In this document: positions 53,927-64,000 of the stretch, piece after piece
How the letters are laid out: the number at the start of each line of letters is the position of its first letter
How positions within the stretch are numbered: position 1 is the stretch's first letter
Source: Microbispora sp. NBC_01189
GTDB taxonomy: Bacteria > Actinomycetota > Actinomycetes > Streptosporangiales > Streptosporangiaceae
Length of the DNA stretch: 64,000 nt
Reading direction: 5' to 3'
NCBI RefSeq assembly: GCF_036010665.1
Contig: NZ_CP108581.1
Span: 1,608,501-1,672,500, forward strand
Notes under the pieces: model-generated
Databases searched by the model: none
What the model saw: only the letters and a program-made list of their open reading frames with translations
Told to the model about the DNA's origin: nothing
Program-made: the position numbers and the translations under genes

Positions 53927-53932
53927 ATGTTA
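53927..53932 (-). promoter_or_regulatory. -10 hexamer for near-leaderless thioesterase transcript
   Basis: TAACAT on the minus strand, 8 nt before ATG at 53918. Confidence 0.4.
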
Positions 53933-54002
53933 CCGACCGGTACGGCCCGAGTGGCTGGTCCGGCCCGCGTGATCCGTCCGCTCATCCGGGGGAGCGTCGC
54001 GA

Positions 54003-54008
54003 TACCTT
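54003..54008 (+). promoter_or_regulatory. -10 hexamer for leaderless hisN transcript
   Basis: TACCTT, 7 nt before GTG at 54016. Confidence 0.45.
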
Positions 54009-54015
54009 GGGGCCT

Positions 54016-54801
54016 GTGACGGAGTATCGCGACGACCTGAACCTCGCGCACCTGATGGCCGACGCCGCCGACGACATCACGATGCGCCGATTCAAGGCCG
54101 TCGACCTGCGGGTCGACACCAAGCCCGACCTCACCCCGGTCAGCGACGCCGACCGGGCGGTGGAGGAGGCGATCCGGGGCGCCCTCCGCCGCGCCCGGCC
54201 CCGCGACTCCGTCGTGGGCGAGGAGTTCGGCACGACCGGGTACGGCATGCGCTCGTGGGTGATCGACCCGATCGACGGGACGAAGAACTACGTTCGCGGG
54301 GTGCCCGTGTGGGCCACACTGATCGCCCTGATGGAGCACGGCAGGGTCGTCGCGGGCGTGGTCTCGGCTCCCGCGCTCGGCCGCCGCTGGTGGGCCGCCA
54401 AGGGGGGCGGCGCGTGGACCGGCCGCAGCCTGAGCAAGGCGACCCGCTGCGAGGTCTCGTCGGTGGGGCGGCTCGACGACGCCTCGTTCTCCTTCTCCGA
54501 CCTGGAGGAATGGGAGAAGGCCGGGCGGCTCGAACCGTTCCTGGACCTCACCCGGGAGTGCTGGCGCAGCCGCGGCTACGGCGACTTCTGGTCGCACATG
54601 ATGGTCGCCGAGGGCGCGGTGGACGTCTCCGCCGAGCCCGAGCTGTCGCCGTGGGACATGGCGGCGCTCACGATCATCGTGGAGGAGGCCGGCGGGTCCT
54701 GCACCTCGCTCGACGGCGCCGCCCCGCTCGACGGCGGCAACCTCGTCTGCACCAACGGCCTGCTGCACGACGAGGTGCTGGGGCGCCTGTCCCCCCGCTG
54801 A
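54016..54801 (+). CDS. hisN: histidinol-phosphatase, inositol monophosphatase type
   Basis: A 261-residue Mg-dependent phosphatase. GEEFG, WVIDPIDGTKNYVRG (metal-binding Asp residues) and SPWDMAAL are the family motifs. In actinobacteria this subgroup is HisN of histidine synthesis; inositol monophosphatase is the alternative. GTG at 54016 (MTEYRDDLNLAH) fits homologues. It ends 3 nt from the convergent kinase gene. Confidence 0.88.
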   Translation: MTEYRDDLNLAHLMADAADDITMRRFKAVDLRVDTKPDLTPVSDADRAVEEAIRGALRRARPRDSVVGEEFGTTGYGMRSWVIDPIDGTKNYVRGVPVWATLIALMEHGRVVAGVVSAPALGRRWWAAKGGGAWTGRSLSKATRCEVSSVGRLDDASFSFSDLEEWEKAGRLEPFLDLTRECWRSRGYGDFWSHMMVAEGAVDVSAEPELSPWDMAALTIIVEEAGGSCTSLDGAAPLDGGNLVCTNGLLHDEVLGRLSPR

Positions 54802-54804
54802 CGC

Positions 54805-55635
54805 TCACATCGCCAGGACGTCGCCCGCGGCGGTGAGCAGGCTGCCGCGGTAGGCCTCGCCGAACAGGCAGACGTGGACGGCCAGCGGGTGGAGCTGGTG
54901 CAGCGGCACCCGCTCACGCCAGCCCTCGGCGAGCGGCGCCGCCTCGCGGTAGGCGCCGAGGATCGTGTCGAGGCGGGGCGCGCCGAACAACGCGAGCATC
55001 GCCAGGTCCGTCTCGCGGTGGCCGCCGTGGGCGGCCGGGTCCACCAGCACGGCTTCGCCGCCGCGGGACCACAGCAGGTTGCCGCTCCACAGGTCGCCGT
55101 GGATCCGGCTGGGCGGCTCCGGCGGCCCGGCCACCTCCGCCACCCGGTCGCACGCCTCCTCGACGAGGCTCACGTCCCGGGCCGGCAGCGCGCCCCGGTC
55201 GCGCGCGAGCCGTACGAACGGCAGGACGCGGCGGGAGACGTAGAACGACGGCCAGTCCGGCGCGGGGTCGTTGTCCATCGGCAACTCGGCGATGTAACCG
55301 GGCCAGGGCGCGCCGAAGGCGCCCGCCCCGGCCGCGTGCAGGGCGGCGAGGTCCCGCCCGAACCGCTCGGCCGCCGCCGCGGTCGCCGGCGCGGTGTCGA
55401 TCCACTCCAGCACCAGCGTCCCGCCCTCGGCGGCGAGCACCTCGGGCACGGCCACCACCTCGGGCACGGCCACGGCCCGCGGCTCGGCGAGCCACCGCAG
55501 CCCGGCCGCCTCGCTCTCCAGGACCCCGGCCGCGGCACCGGCGCCCTTCTTGACGAACACGCGGCGGCCGTCGCCGAGCAGGCCCTCGTGCAGGGTCCAC
55601 GCGTGGCCGCCGCCCAGATCCCTAGTGATCCTCAA
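54805..55635 (-). CDS. fructosamine kinase family protein
   Basis: A 276-residue FN3K/APH-fold kinase: RVFVKKG, LVLEWIDT, RIHGDLWSGNLLW with catalytic Asp, and VDPAAHGGHRETDLAML. It phosphorylates ketosamines on glycated amines or proteins, freeing them. TTG at 55635 is inferred: it overlaps the end of the phosphatase gene by 14 nt, has a GGGGGTGG run upstream and starts LRITRDLGGG. The neighbouring phosphatase gene is co-transcribed, a common pairing. Confidence 0.88.
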   Translation of the reverse strand: MRITRDLGGGHAWTLHEGLLGDGRRVFVKKGAGAAAGVLESEAAGLRWLAEPRAVAVPEVVAVPEVLAAEGGTLVLEWIDTAPATAAAAERFGRDLAALHAAGAGAFGAPWPGYIAELPMDNDPAPDWPSFYVSRRVLPFVRLARDRGALPARDVSLVEEACDRVAEVAGPPEPPSRIHGDLWSGNLLWSRGGEAVLVDPAAHGGHRETDLAMLALFGAPRLDTILGAYREAAPLAEGWRERVPLHQLHPLAVHVCLFGEAYRGSLLTAAGDVLAM

Positions 55636-56083
55636 GGTACTTCGCCACCCCCTCGCAGGCGGCCTCGACCATGCGCAGCACGTCGGTGAACCCCTGCCGT
55701 CCCCCGTAGTAGGGGTCGGGCACCTCGGCGCCCTCGGGGGCCGCCGGGTCGAACGAGCGCAGCATCCGCACGTCGGCGTCCGGCGGCGCGATCCGCCGTA
55801 CGGCACGGAGGTTGTCGCGGTCCATCACGAGGATCAGGTCGCGCTCGGCGAACCACGCCGGGTCGAACCGGCGGGCCCGGTGCGCGGAGCCGTCGTACCC
55901 GTGATCGGCCAGGGTGGCCAGCGCCCGCTCGTCCATCGGCTCCCCGGCGTGCCAGCCGCCGGTGCCGGCGCTGTCCACCTCGACGTCGCCGAGCCCGCGT
56001 CCGGCGAGCGTACGGCGCAGCACCACCTCGGCCATCGGGGAGCGGCAGATGTTGCCCATACAGACCAGACATACACGCTTCAT
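55622..56083 (-). CDS. low-molecular-weight protein tyrosine phosphatase
   Basis: A 153-residue enzyme. The P-loop C-x5-R is CMGNICRS with nucleophile Cys8 and Arg14, and DPYYGG carries the general acid Asp. ATG at 56083 has GGGAGAG upstream. It overlaps the fructosamine kinase gene and is divergent from pstS. Confidence 0.94.
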   Translation of the reverse strand: MKRVCLVCMGNICRSPMAEVVLRRTLAGRGLGDVEVDSAGTGGWHAGEPMDERALATLADHGYDGSAHRARRFDPAWFAERDLILVMDRDNLRAVRRIAPPDADVRMLRSFDPAAPEGAEVPDPYYGGRQGFTDVLRMVEAACEGVAKYLEDH

Positions 56084-56157
56084 GAACTCAAGTCTCTCCC
56101 ATAACGCCCGTGACCTGCTCGTTATCTCCCGGAGGTCGCACAAGAGCGACCGGGGGC

Positions 56158-56212
56158 GTTCACTACGCGTTCACCTTTACCAAGGTTTTAGGTCACCTCG
56201 GCTCCCTACCGT
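56158..56212 (+). promoter_or_regulatory. PHO box and promoter of pstSCAB
   Basis: 11-bp direct repeats start at 56158 (GTTCACTACGC), 56169 (GTTCACCTTTA), 56180 (degenerate) and 56191 (GGTCACCTCGG), matching the GTTCACC-N4 unit bound by PhoP. TACCGT at 56207-56212 is the probable -10, so PhoP would sit over the -35. Confidence 0.82.
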
Positions 56213-56246
56213 CCCTGGTGTTGAGAAGACAAGGGGAGGAACAACC

Positions 56247-57356
56247 GTGAAGTATGCAGGCCGGCTCGCAGCCGCCACCCTCGTCGGCGTGCTCTCGCTC
56301 GCCGCATGCGGGACCGATGACAACTCGGGCGACGCGGGAGCCACCGCGGGCGCCGCCGCTCCCGCCCAGGGCGACGACAGCCTGAAGGGCACCATCAACT
56401 CCGCCGGTTCCTCGGCCCAGGCGAACGCCATCGCGGAGTGGAAGAAGAACTTCCAGTCGTCGAACCCCGGCGTCAGCATCAACTACAACCCGAGCGGCTC
56501 GGGCGCCGGTGTCCAGGCGTTCATCCAGGGCACGGTGGCCTTCGCCGGCTCCGACTCCGCGCTCAAGGAGGACAAGGGCGAGCCGGCCCAGGCCGACGCC
56601 CGCTGCAAGACCGGCAAGGCGATCAACCTGCCGATGGTGACCGGCCCGGTGGCCGTCGTCTACAACCTGCCGGGTGTGGACGGCCTGCAGCTTTCGCCGA
56701 AGACGATCGGCGGCATCTTCAACAGCAAGATCACCAAGTGGGACGACCCGGCCATCAAGGCCGACAACCCCGACGCGAAGCTGCCCTCGACCGCCATCCA
56801 GGCGTTCCACCGCTCGGACGAGTCCGGCACCAGCGACAACTTCACCAAGTTCCTCAAGGCCACCGCCGAGTGGCCGTACGAGCCGGCGAAGGCGTGGCCG
56901 GCCGAGGCGCAGGGCCAGGGCGCGAAGGGCTCGGACGGCATCGCCTCCAGCATCAAGAGCACCGAGGGCGCGGTCAGCTACGTCGAGCTGTCCTTCGCGG
57001 AGAACTCGCAGCTGCAGAAGGCCAAGGTGGCCAACGGCTCGGGCGAGTTCGTCGAGCTCACCCCGGAGAACGCGGCCAAGACCGTCGAGGCCGCCCAGGT
57101 CGAGGGCACCGGCAACGACCTCAAGCTGAAGATCGACTACGCCACCCAGGCCGCGGGCGCCTACCCGATCGTCCTGGTGACCTACGAGATCACCTGCGAG
57201 AAGGGCCTGTCGGCCGACGACGCGAAGCTGGTCAAGTCGTTCCTGGGCTACACCTCCAGCGACGAGGGCCAGCAGGCGCTGACCAGCCTCGGCTACGCCC
57301 CGCTGCCGTCGAGCCTGCTGACCAAGGTCCGCACCGCCGTCGAGGCCATCTCCTAG
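56247..57356 (+). CDS. pstS: phosphate ABC transporter substrate-binding lipoprotein
   Basis: A 369-residue lipoprotein: signal peptide with lipobox LAAC (Cys21), a Gly/Ala/Asp linker, then the PBP fold. SAGSSAQANA, NYNPSGSGAGVQAF and FHRSDESGTSDNF are phosphate-site loops. It captures phosphate outside the membrane for PstC/PstA. GTG at 56247 has GGGGAGG upstream. Confidence 0.96.
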   Translation: MKYAGRLAAATLVGVLSLAACGTDDNSGDAGATAGAAAPAQGDDSLKGTINSAGSSAQANAIAEWKKNFQSSNPGVSINYNPSGSGAGVQAFIQGTVAFAGSDSALKEDKGEPAQADARCKTGKAINLPMVTGPVAVVYNLPGVDGLQLSPKTIGGIFNSKITKWDDPAIKADNPDAKLPSTAIQAFHRSDESGTSDNFTKFLKATAEWPYEPAKAWPAEAQGQGAKGSDGIASSIKSTEGAVSYVELSFAENSQLQKAKVANGSGEFVELTPENAAKTVEAAQVEGTGNDLKLKIDYATQAAGAYPIVLVTYEITCEKGLSADDAKLVKSFLGYTSSDEGQQALTSLGYAPLPSSLLTKVRTAVEAIS

Positions 57357-57360
57357 CCAC

Positions 57361-58341
57361 ATGGCCACACCAACCAGAACCACGGAGAGCGGACCGGCCC
57401 TGCGCCGGTCCGCCTTCCGGCGCAGCCGCGGCGACGGCCCGTTCCGCTTCGCCTCGACCGGCGCCGGCGTCGTCCTGCTGGCGATCATGGCCGCGATCGG
57501 ATTGTTCCTGGTCGTCAAGGCCGTCCCCGCCCTCCAGGCGAACACCTCCCACTTCCTGACCGAGCTGACCTGGCAGCCGAACGCGACCAAGCCGGTCTTC
57601 GGCATCGGTGCGCTGGCGTTCGGCACCGTGCTGAGCTCGCTGCTCGCGCTGCTGATCGCCACCCCGGTGGCCGTGGGCGTCGCGCTGTTCATCTCCCACT
57701 ACGCGCCCCGGCGGCTCGCCTCGGCGCTGGGCTACGTCGTGGACCTCCTCGCGGCGGTCCCCAGCGTCGTGTACGGACTGTGGGGGGTAACCTTCCTCGT
57801 CCCGTTCATGGTCGGGCCGTCGACGTTCCTCAACGACTACTTCGGCTGGATCCCGCTGTTCGGCGGGGAATCGATCGTGGGCAAGAGCATGCTCACCGCG
57901 TCGCTCGTGCTCGCCATCATGATCCTGCCGATCATCGCCGCGATCTCCCGCGAGGTCTTCCTGCAGGCCCCCAAGATGCAGGAGGAGGCGGCGCTGGCGC
58001 TCGGCGCGACGCGCTGGGAGATGATCCGGACGGCGGTCCTGCCGTTCGGCCGGCCCGGCGTGATCAGCGCCGCGATGCTCGGCCTCGGCCGGGCCATGGG
58101 CGAGACCATCGCCGTCGCGCTCATCTTCCCGGCGACCTTCAAGATCTCGTTCCAGATCCTCGGCCCGTACGGCAACAGCATCGCCGCCAACATCGCGAAC
58201 GGCTTCGGCGAGGCGACCGAGGTCGGCCGCGGCGCGCTGATCGCCTCGGGTCTCGTCCTGTTCCTCATCACACTGCTGGTGAACATGGCCGCCCGCTTCA
58301 TCATCGCCCGCCGCAAGGAGTACGCGAGGGCCGCAGCGTGA
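57361..58341 (+). CDS. pstC: phosphate ABC transporter permease
   Basis: A 326-residue inner-membrane permease with six helices. The EAA loop is EEAALALGATRWEMI (about residues 208-222). It starts 4 nt after pstS and overlaps pstA by GTGA. Confidence 0.96.
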   Translation: MATPTRTTESGPALRRSAFRRSRGDGPFRFASTGAGVVLLAIMAAIGLFLVVKAVPALQANTSHFLTELTWQPNATKPVFGIGALAFGTVLSSLLALLIATPVAVGVALFISHYAPRRLASALGYVVDLLAAVPSVVYGLWGVTFLVPFMVGPSTFLNDYFGWIPLFGGESIVGKSMLTASLVLAIMILPIIAAISREVFLQAPKMQEEAALALGATRWEMIRTAVLPFGRPGVISAAMLGLGRAMGETIAVALIFPATFKISFQILGPYGNSIAANIANGFGEATEVGRGALIASGLVLFLITLLVNMAARFIIARRKEYARAAA

Positions 58342-59222
58342 CCGTACAGACCGGAATCCAGCCCATCTCCGTCACGCGGCGAGCGAAGGACCGCCTGGTC
58401 CAGGCGCTCGTCTATCTGGCGTTCGCGCTCGCGGTCATCCCGCTCGTGTCGGTGCTGTGGCTCGTCGTCAAGAACGGCGCCGGCCGGTTCGACATGGAGT
58501 TCTTCACCCACTCGATGCGCAACATCGGGGCGAGGGACGCCGGCGGCGGCGCCTACCACGCGATCATCGGCACGCTCGAACAGGTGCTGCTCGCCTCGCT
58601 CATCGCGGTGCCGATCGGCCTGCTCACCGCGGTCTACCTGGTCGAGTACGGCGAGGGGGGCCGCCTGTCGAGGATCATCAGCTTCTTCGTGGACGTCATG
58701 ACCGGCGTCCCTTCCGTGGTTTCCGGCCTGTTCGTCCTGGCCTTCTGGATCCTGGTGCTCGGCATGTCGTTCTCGGGCTTCGCCGGCGCGCTCGCGCTGT
58801 CGATCCTGATGATGCCGGTGGTGGTCCGGGCCACCGAGGAGATGCTCCGCCTCGTCCCGCGCGAGCTGCGCGAGGCGTCGTACGCGCTGGGCGTGCCCAA
58901 GTGGCGCACGATCGTCAAGGTGGTGCTGCCCACGGCGCTCCCCGGCATCGTGACCGGCGTCATGCTGGCCGTCGCCCGGGTCGCCGGTGAGACGGCGCCG
59001 CTGCTCCTCACCGTCTTCGTCACGGACTCCATCAACAACGACCCATTCAGCGGCCCCCAGATGGGTCTGCCGTTGTACGTCTTCAACCAGACGGTCCTGC
59101 CGACGGACGTCGCCGTCGACCGCGCCTGGACCGGGGCGCTGACCCTGATCCTGATCGTCATGCTGCTCAACCTGGTCGCGCGCCTCATCACCTGGTGGCG
59201 TTCGCCCGCGAGGAGGAGGTAA
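58338..59222 (+). CDS. pstA: phosphate ABC transporter permease
   Basis: A 294-residue permease with six helices; GTG at 58338 overlaps the pstC stop. GVPSVVSGLF and the EAA loop REASYALGVPKWRTI are typical. It pairs with PstC; pstB follows after 3 nt. Confidence 0.96.
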   Translation: MTVQTGIQPISVTRRAKDRLVQALVYLAFALAVIPLVSVLWLVVKNGAGRFDMEFFTHSMRNIGARDAGGGAYHAIIGTLEQVLLASLIAVPIGLLTAVYLVEYGEGGRLSRIISFFVDVMTGVPSVVSGLFVLAFWILVLGMSFSGFAGALALSILMMPVVVRATEEMLRLVPRELREASYALGVPKWRTIVKVVLPTALPGIVTGVMLAVARVAGETAPLLLTVFVTDSINNDPFSGPQMGLPLYVFNQTVLPTDVAVDRAWTGALTLILIVMLLNLVARLITWWRSPARRR

Positions 59223-59225
59223 GGA

Positions 59226-60002
<777 letters not shown>

Positions 60003-60038
60003 CGCGCACTTCCTGCCGACGAGCATTGGAGGGACCGG

Positions 60039-60743
60039 GTGACGGCACCCGCAGTGGACGGGGACACTCGGACGGCGCCCATGCTCCTGGTGGCCGATCC
60101 GGACGCGGGTCTGGTGCGACAGCTCTCGGCCGCCATGCAGGCCGAGGGCGTCGACGTGACCGGTGTGCCGGACGGCGCCCAGGCGCTGCTGCAGGCAGGG
60201 GCGCTCCGGCCGGACGCCGTGCTGATCTGCGCCTCCCTCCCGATCGTGGGGCCGGTGGACTTCGTGCGGGCCGTACGGCTCGCGCGAACCGTGCCGGTCC
60301 TGCTCGGCATCGACCTCGGCGGCGATGCCGGGCAGGCGCTGCGGGCCCTGGAGGCCGGGGCGACGGCCTGCGTGGCCCGGCCGTACCGGGTGCCCGAACT
60401 GCTCCCCCTCGTCCAGGCCGCGTTCCGGCGGCAGGACAACCACCGGACCGTGCTGACGATCGGTGACGTCGAGCTCGACGTCACGGCGTACCAGGTGAAG
60501 GTCGGCGGGCGCGTCGTCCACCTGCCGCTGCGGGAGTTCGAGCTGCTGCACTACCTGATGCGCAACGCGGACAGGACCGTCACCCGCGAACAGATCATGC
60601 GCAACGTCTGGCACTCGACCGACGGCATGTCGACGAACACGATCGCCGTCCACGTGAAACGCCTGCGGGCCCGGCTCGGCGACGTGGAGGACACCATGAT
60701 CCAGACAGTGCGCGGCGTCGGCTACCGGCTCGTCAGCGGCTGA
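60039..60743 (+). CDS. OmpR/PhoB-family regulator with Asp-less receiver
   Basis: A 234-residue regulator. The receiver domain is residues 14-125 and the winged helix about 135-232 (LPLREFELLHYLMRN, STNTIAVHVKRLR, QTVRGVGYRL). At the phosphoacceptor place, PDAVLICASLP has Cys64 instead of Asp, and the switch Lys is Arg114 (ARPYR), so normal phosphorylation is not expected. GTG at 60039 follows GGAGGG. It is probably co-transcribed with pst and may adjust phosphate genes without a kinase, as GlnR-like atypical regulators do. Confidence 0.85.
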   Translation: MTAPAVDGDTRTAPMLLVADPDAGLVRQLSAAMQAEGVDVTGVPDGAQALLQAGALRPDAVLICASLPIVGPVDFVRAVRLARTVPVLLGIDLGGDAGQALRALEAGATACVARPYRVPELLPLVQAAFRRQDNHRTVLTIGDVELDVTAYQVKVGGRVVHLPLREFELLHYLMRNADRTVTREQIMRNVWHSTDGMSTNTIAVHVKRLRARLGDVEDTMIQTVRGVGYRLVSG

Positions 60744-60755
60744 GCGCCCGTTCTC

Positions 60756-61631
60756 TCAGGAGAAGGTCCGGCCGAGATGCGCCAGGCCGGCCTCCGCGTA
60801 CGGCGCGACGCCCGTGCGCAGGCCGTACGCGATGTCCTCCAGCAGCGCGCACCGGGCGTAGAAGAGCATCCGTTCACGAGCGGCGGCGTCCAGCCCGCCC
60901 TGGTAGTGCTCCAGCGTCCGGGCGAGGACGGCGGGGCCGAGATCCCGGTAGACGAGCGCGAGGTCGTACGCGGGATCGGCGACGGCGGCGTCCGTCCAGT
61001 CGATGACCCCCGTCACCGTGCTCGTCGCGACGTCCACCAGCACATGCTCGCTGCCCAGGTCGTTGTGGCAGAACGTCAGCGTTGCGGGGTCCGCGGGCGC
61101 CTCGGCGGCGAGGAACACCTCGACCAGCGCGCGCTCCTCCGCGGGCAGACGGCCGGCGATCTCCGCGTAGTCTCCCTCGGCCTCCTCCCTGAGGTCGCGC
61201 AACGGATAGGCGTCGCGCGGCACCAGGTCCTCCACCCGGGGGACGGGCAGCATGTGCAGGGCGCTGAGGAAGGCGCCCAGGGGTGCCGCCAGGCGGGCCG
61301 GCTCCGGCACGGGATGACGGTTGAGCGGCAGGCCCGGCAGCTTGGGATAGGCCAGCACCCCCGCCTCGGGAACGACGAGAACCGGCCGCGGAACCGGGAG
61401 CGGCGACACCTCGCTCATGACGGCCAGCAGCGCCGCTTCACGGTCGACCGCCTCTCCGCGCTCAGTGGGATCGCCGGCCTTGCTCTGGCGCACGACCAAC
61501 TCGCCGTTGACCTCGTACGCGGCGTTGTCCTGTCCCTCGCCCAGCCGCTCGATCACCCTGACCTCGAACCCGGGCAGATGGCGGGCCAGCAACCGGCGGA
61601 TCTCCTCGAACACCGCAGCGCTCCAGTCCAT
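60756..61631 (-). CDS. APH-family phosphotransferase
   Basis: A 291-residue aminoglycoside-phosphotransferase/choline-kinase-fold protein: LGEGQDNAAYEV nucleotide loop, FCHNDLGSEHVLVD with catalytic Asp, and GVIDWTDAAVADPAYDLA. The substrate is unknown; resistance is not implied. ATG at 61631 lies only 8 nt after the rRNA terminator and has no Shine-Dalgarno, so it may depend on read-through from the rRNA operon. The open frame extends back into 5S but that is spurious. Confidence 0.85.
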   Translation of the reverse strand: MDWSAAVFEEIRRLLARHLPGFEVRVIERLGEGQDNAAYEVNGELVVRQSKAGDPTERGEAVDREAALLAVMSEVSPLPVPRPVLVVPEAGVLAYPKLPGLPLNRHPVPEPARLAAPLGAFLSALHMLPVPRVEDLVPRDAYPLRDLREEAEGDYAEIAGRLPAEERALVEVFLAAEAPADPATLTFCHNDLGSEHVLVDVATSTVTGVIDWTDAAVADPAYDLALVYRDLGPAVLARTLEHYQGGLDAAARERMLFYARCALLEDIAYGLRTGVAPYAEAGLAHLGRTFS

Positions 61632-61639
61632 TCGGGCAC

Positions 61640-61675
61640 AAAAAAAGGGGGGCCATCCCAACGGGATGGCCCCCC
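61640..61675 (-). terminator. terminator of the rRNA operon
   Basis: A perfect 13-bp hairpin, GGGGGGCCATCCC (61647-61659) with GGGATGGCCCCCC (61663-61675); on the minus strand it is followed by seven T. Confidence 0.95.
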
Positions 61676-61686
61676 TCAAAAGATTG

Positions 61687-61802
61687 TCCGGCGGCGTCCT
61701 ACTCTCCCACACCGTCCCCGGTGCAGTACCATCGGCGCTGGCGGGCTTAACTTCCGGGTTCGGAATGTAACCGGGTGTTTCCCCACCGCTATAACCGCCG
61801 TA
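61687..61802 (-). rRNA. rrf: 5S ribosomal RNA
   Basis: Read on the minus strand it contains CCCGGTTACATTCCGAACC, then AAGTTAAGCCCGCCAGCGCC, then GATGGTACTGC, the typical 5S core, with GGCGG and CCGCC as terminal stem. Ends are good to a few nt. Confidence 0.95.
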
Positions 61803-61899
61803 ACCCCATGAAACACACAACCACCCGCACACACACCCAACGTGCCGTGCGGCTCCGGTTGCTGTCTCTGAGATCACATAGTGAACGCGAGCATAATAT

Positions 61900-64000
<2,101 letters not shown>

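Noticed and set aside
61632..61877. N-terminal extension of the APH-family protein into 5S rRNA
   Set aside because: It would translate the rRNA terminator and 5S gene; homology to the family begins at MDWSAAVFEE.

Overview
The window is high-GC actinobacterial chromosome. WhiB, RsrA/SigR, a PASTA-type kinase, Kgd, nickel superoxide dismutase with its maturation protease, a DUF6104 protein and many start codons 6-8 nt after a -10 hexamer all point to Actinomycetes. The gene mix looks most like a streptosporangial or streptomycete relative; that placement is an inference from family content, not a measured phylogeny. No phage, insertion sequence, CRISPR array or tRNA was recognised. The right end runs into a minus-strand rRNA operon (5S complete, 23S cut by the window edge).

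Layout. 0-7.7 kb: a B3/B4-domain protein, kgd (2-oxoglutarate metabolism), a DUF6104 protein, a DUF4097-padR unit joined by two tandem mini-ORFs, and a zinc-independent oxidoreductase. 8.0-22.0 kb: the most unusual region, nine consecutive same-strand genes for secreted trypsin/V8-like serine protease homologues (called SP1-SP9 here), with a subtilisin-inhibitor-like gene on the opposite strand between SP1 and SP2. SP1, SP2 and SP9 keep the full His-Asp-Ser triad and a Cys pair around the serine. SP4-SP8 keep His (and Asp) but have lost the GxSGGP motif and that Cys pair; SP3 is intermediate. Six or seven of the genes share a short leader with a -10-like hexamer and a covarying hairpin ahead of the Shine-Dalgarno sequence, and five have a perfect Crp-like palindrome about 180-200 bp further upstream. 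I regard this as the best candidate for an undescribed system: a regulated family of exported protease-fold proteins, most probably non-catalytic, with highly variable loops.

22-31.6 kb: an HTH-less TPR regulator-like protein, malic enzyme, a CGNR zinc-finger regulator, sodX/sodN (divergent), an anti-sigma/sigma pair, a small membrane protein, a diacylglycerol-kinase-family lipid kinase, a WblE/WhiB1-type protein (with another Crp-like site) and a HisKA_2 sensor kinase. 31.7-41.4 kb is biotin-themed: bioF, a DasR-like GntR regulator, bioD and bioB, then an IlvG-like thiamine-diphosphate enzyme, a PASTA kinase, a BsaP-like biotin synthase auxiliary protein, a thioesterase, a biotin carrier protein and a biotin carboxylase. 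bioA is not in the window.

41.5-56 kb: a translationally coupled pair of membrane HD-domain proteins preceded by a 35-residue peptide gene, an NAD-dependent epimerase, sigR-rsrA with a SigR-type autoregulatory promoter, a methyltransferase, a DksA-type zinc finger, an SRAP protein, aroA, rsgA (probable CTG start), lysE with a divergent MocR regulator over a strong operator, a DUF4442 thioesterase, hisN, a fructosamine kinase and a low-molecular-weight tyrosine phosphatase. 56.2-60.7 kb: pstSCAB behind a four-repeat PHO box, followed by a response regulator whose receiver has Cys instead of the phosphoacceptor Asp. 60.8-64 kb: an APH-family kinase directly behind the rRNA terminator, 5S, and partial 23S.
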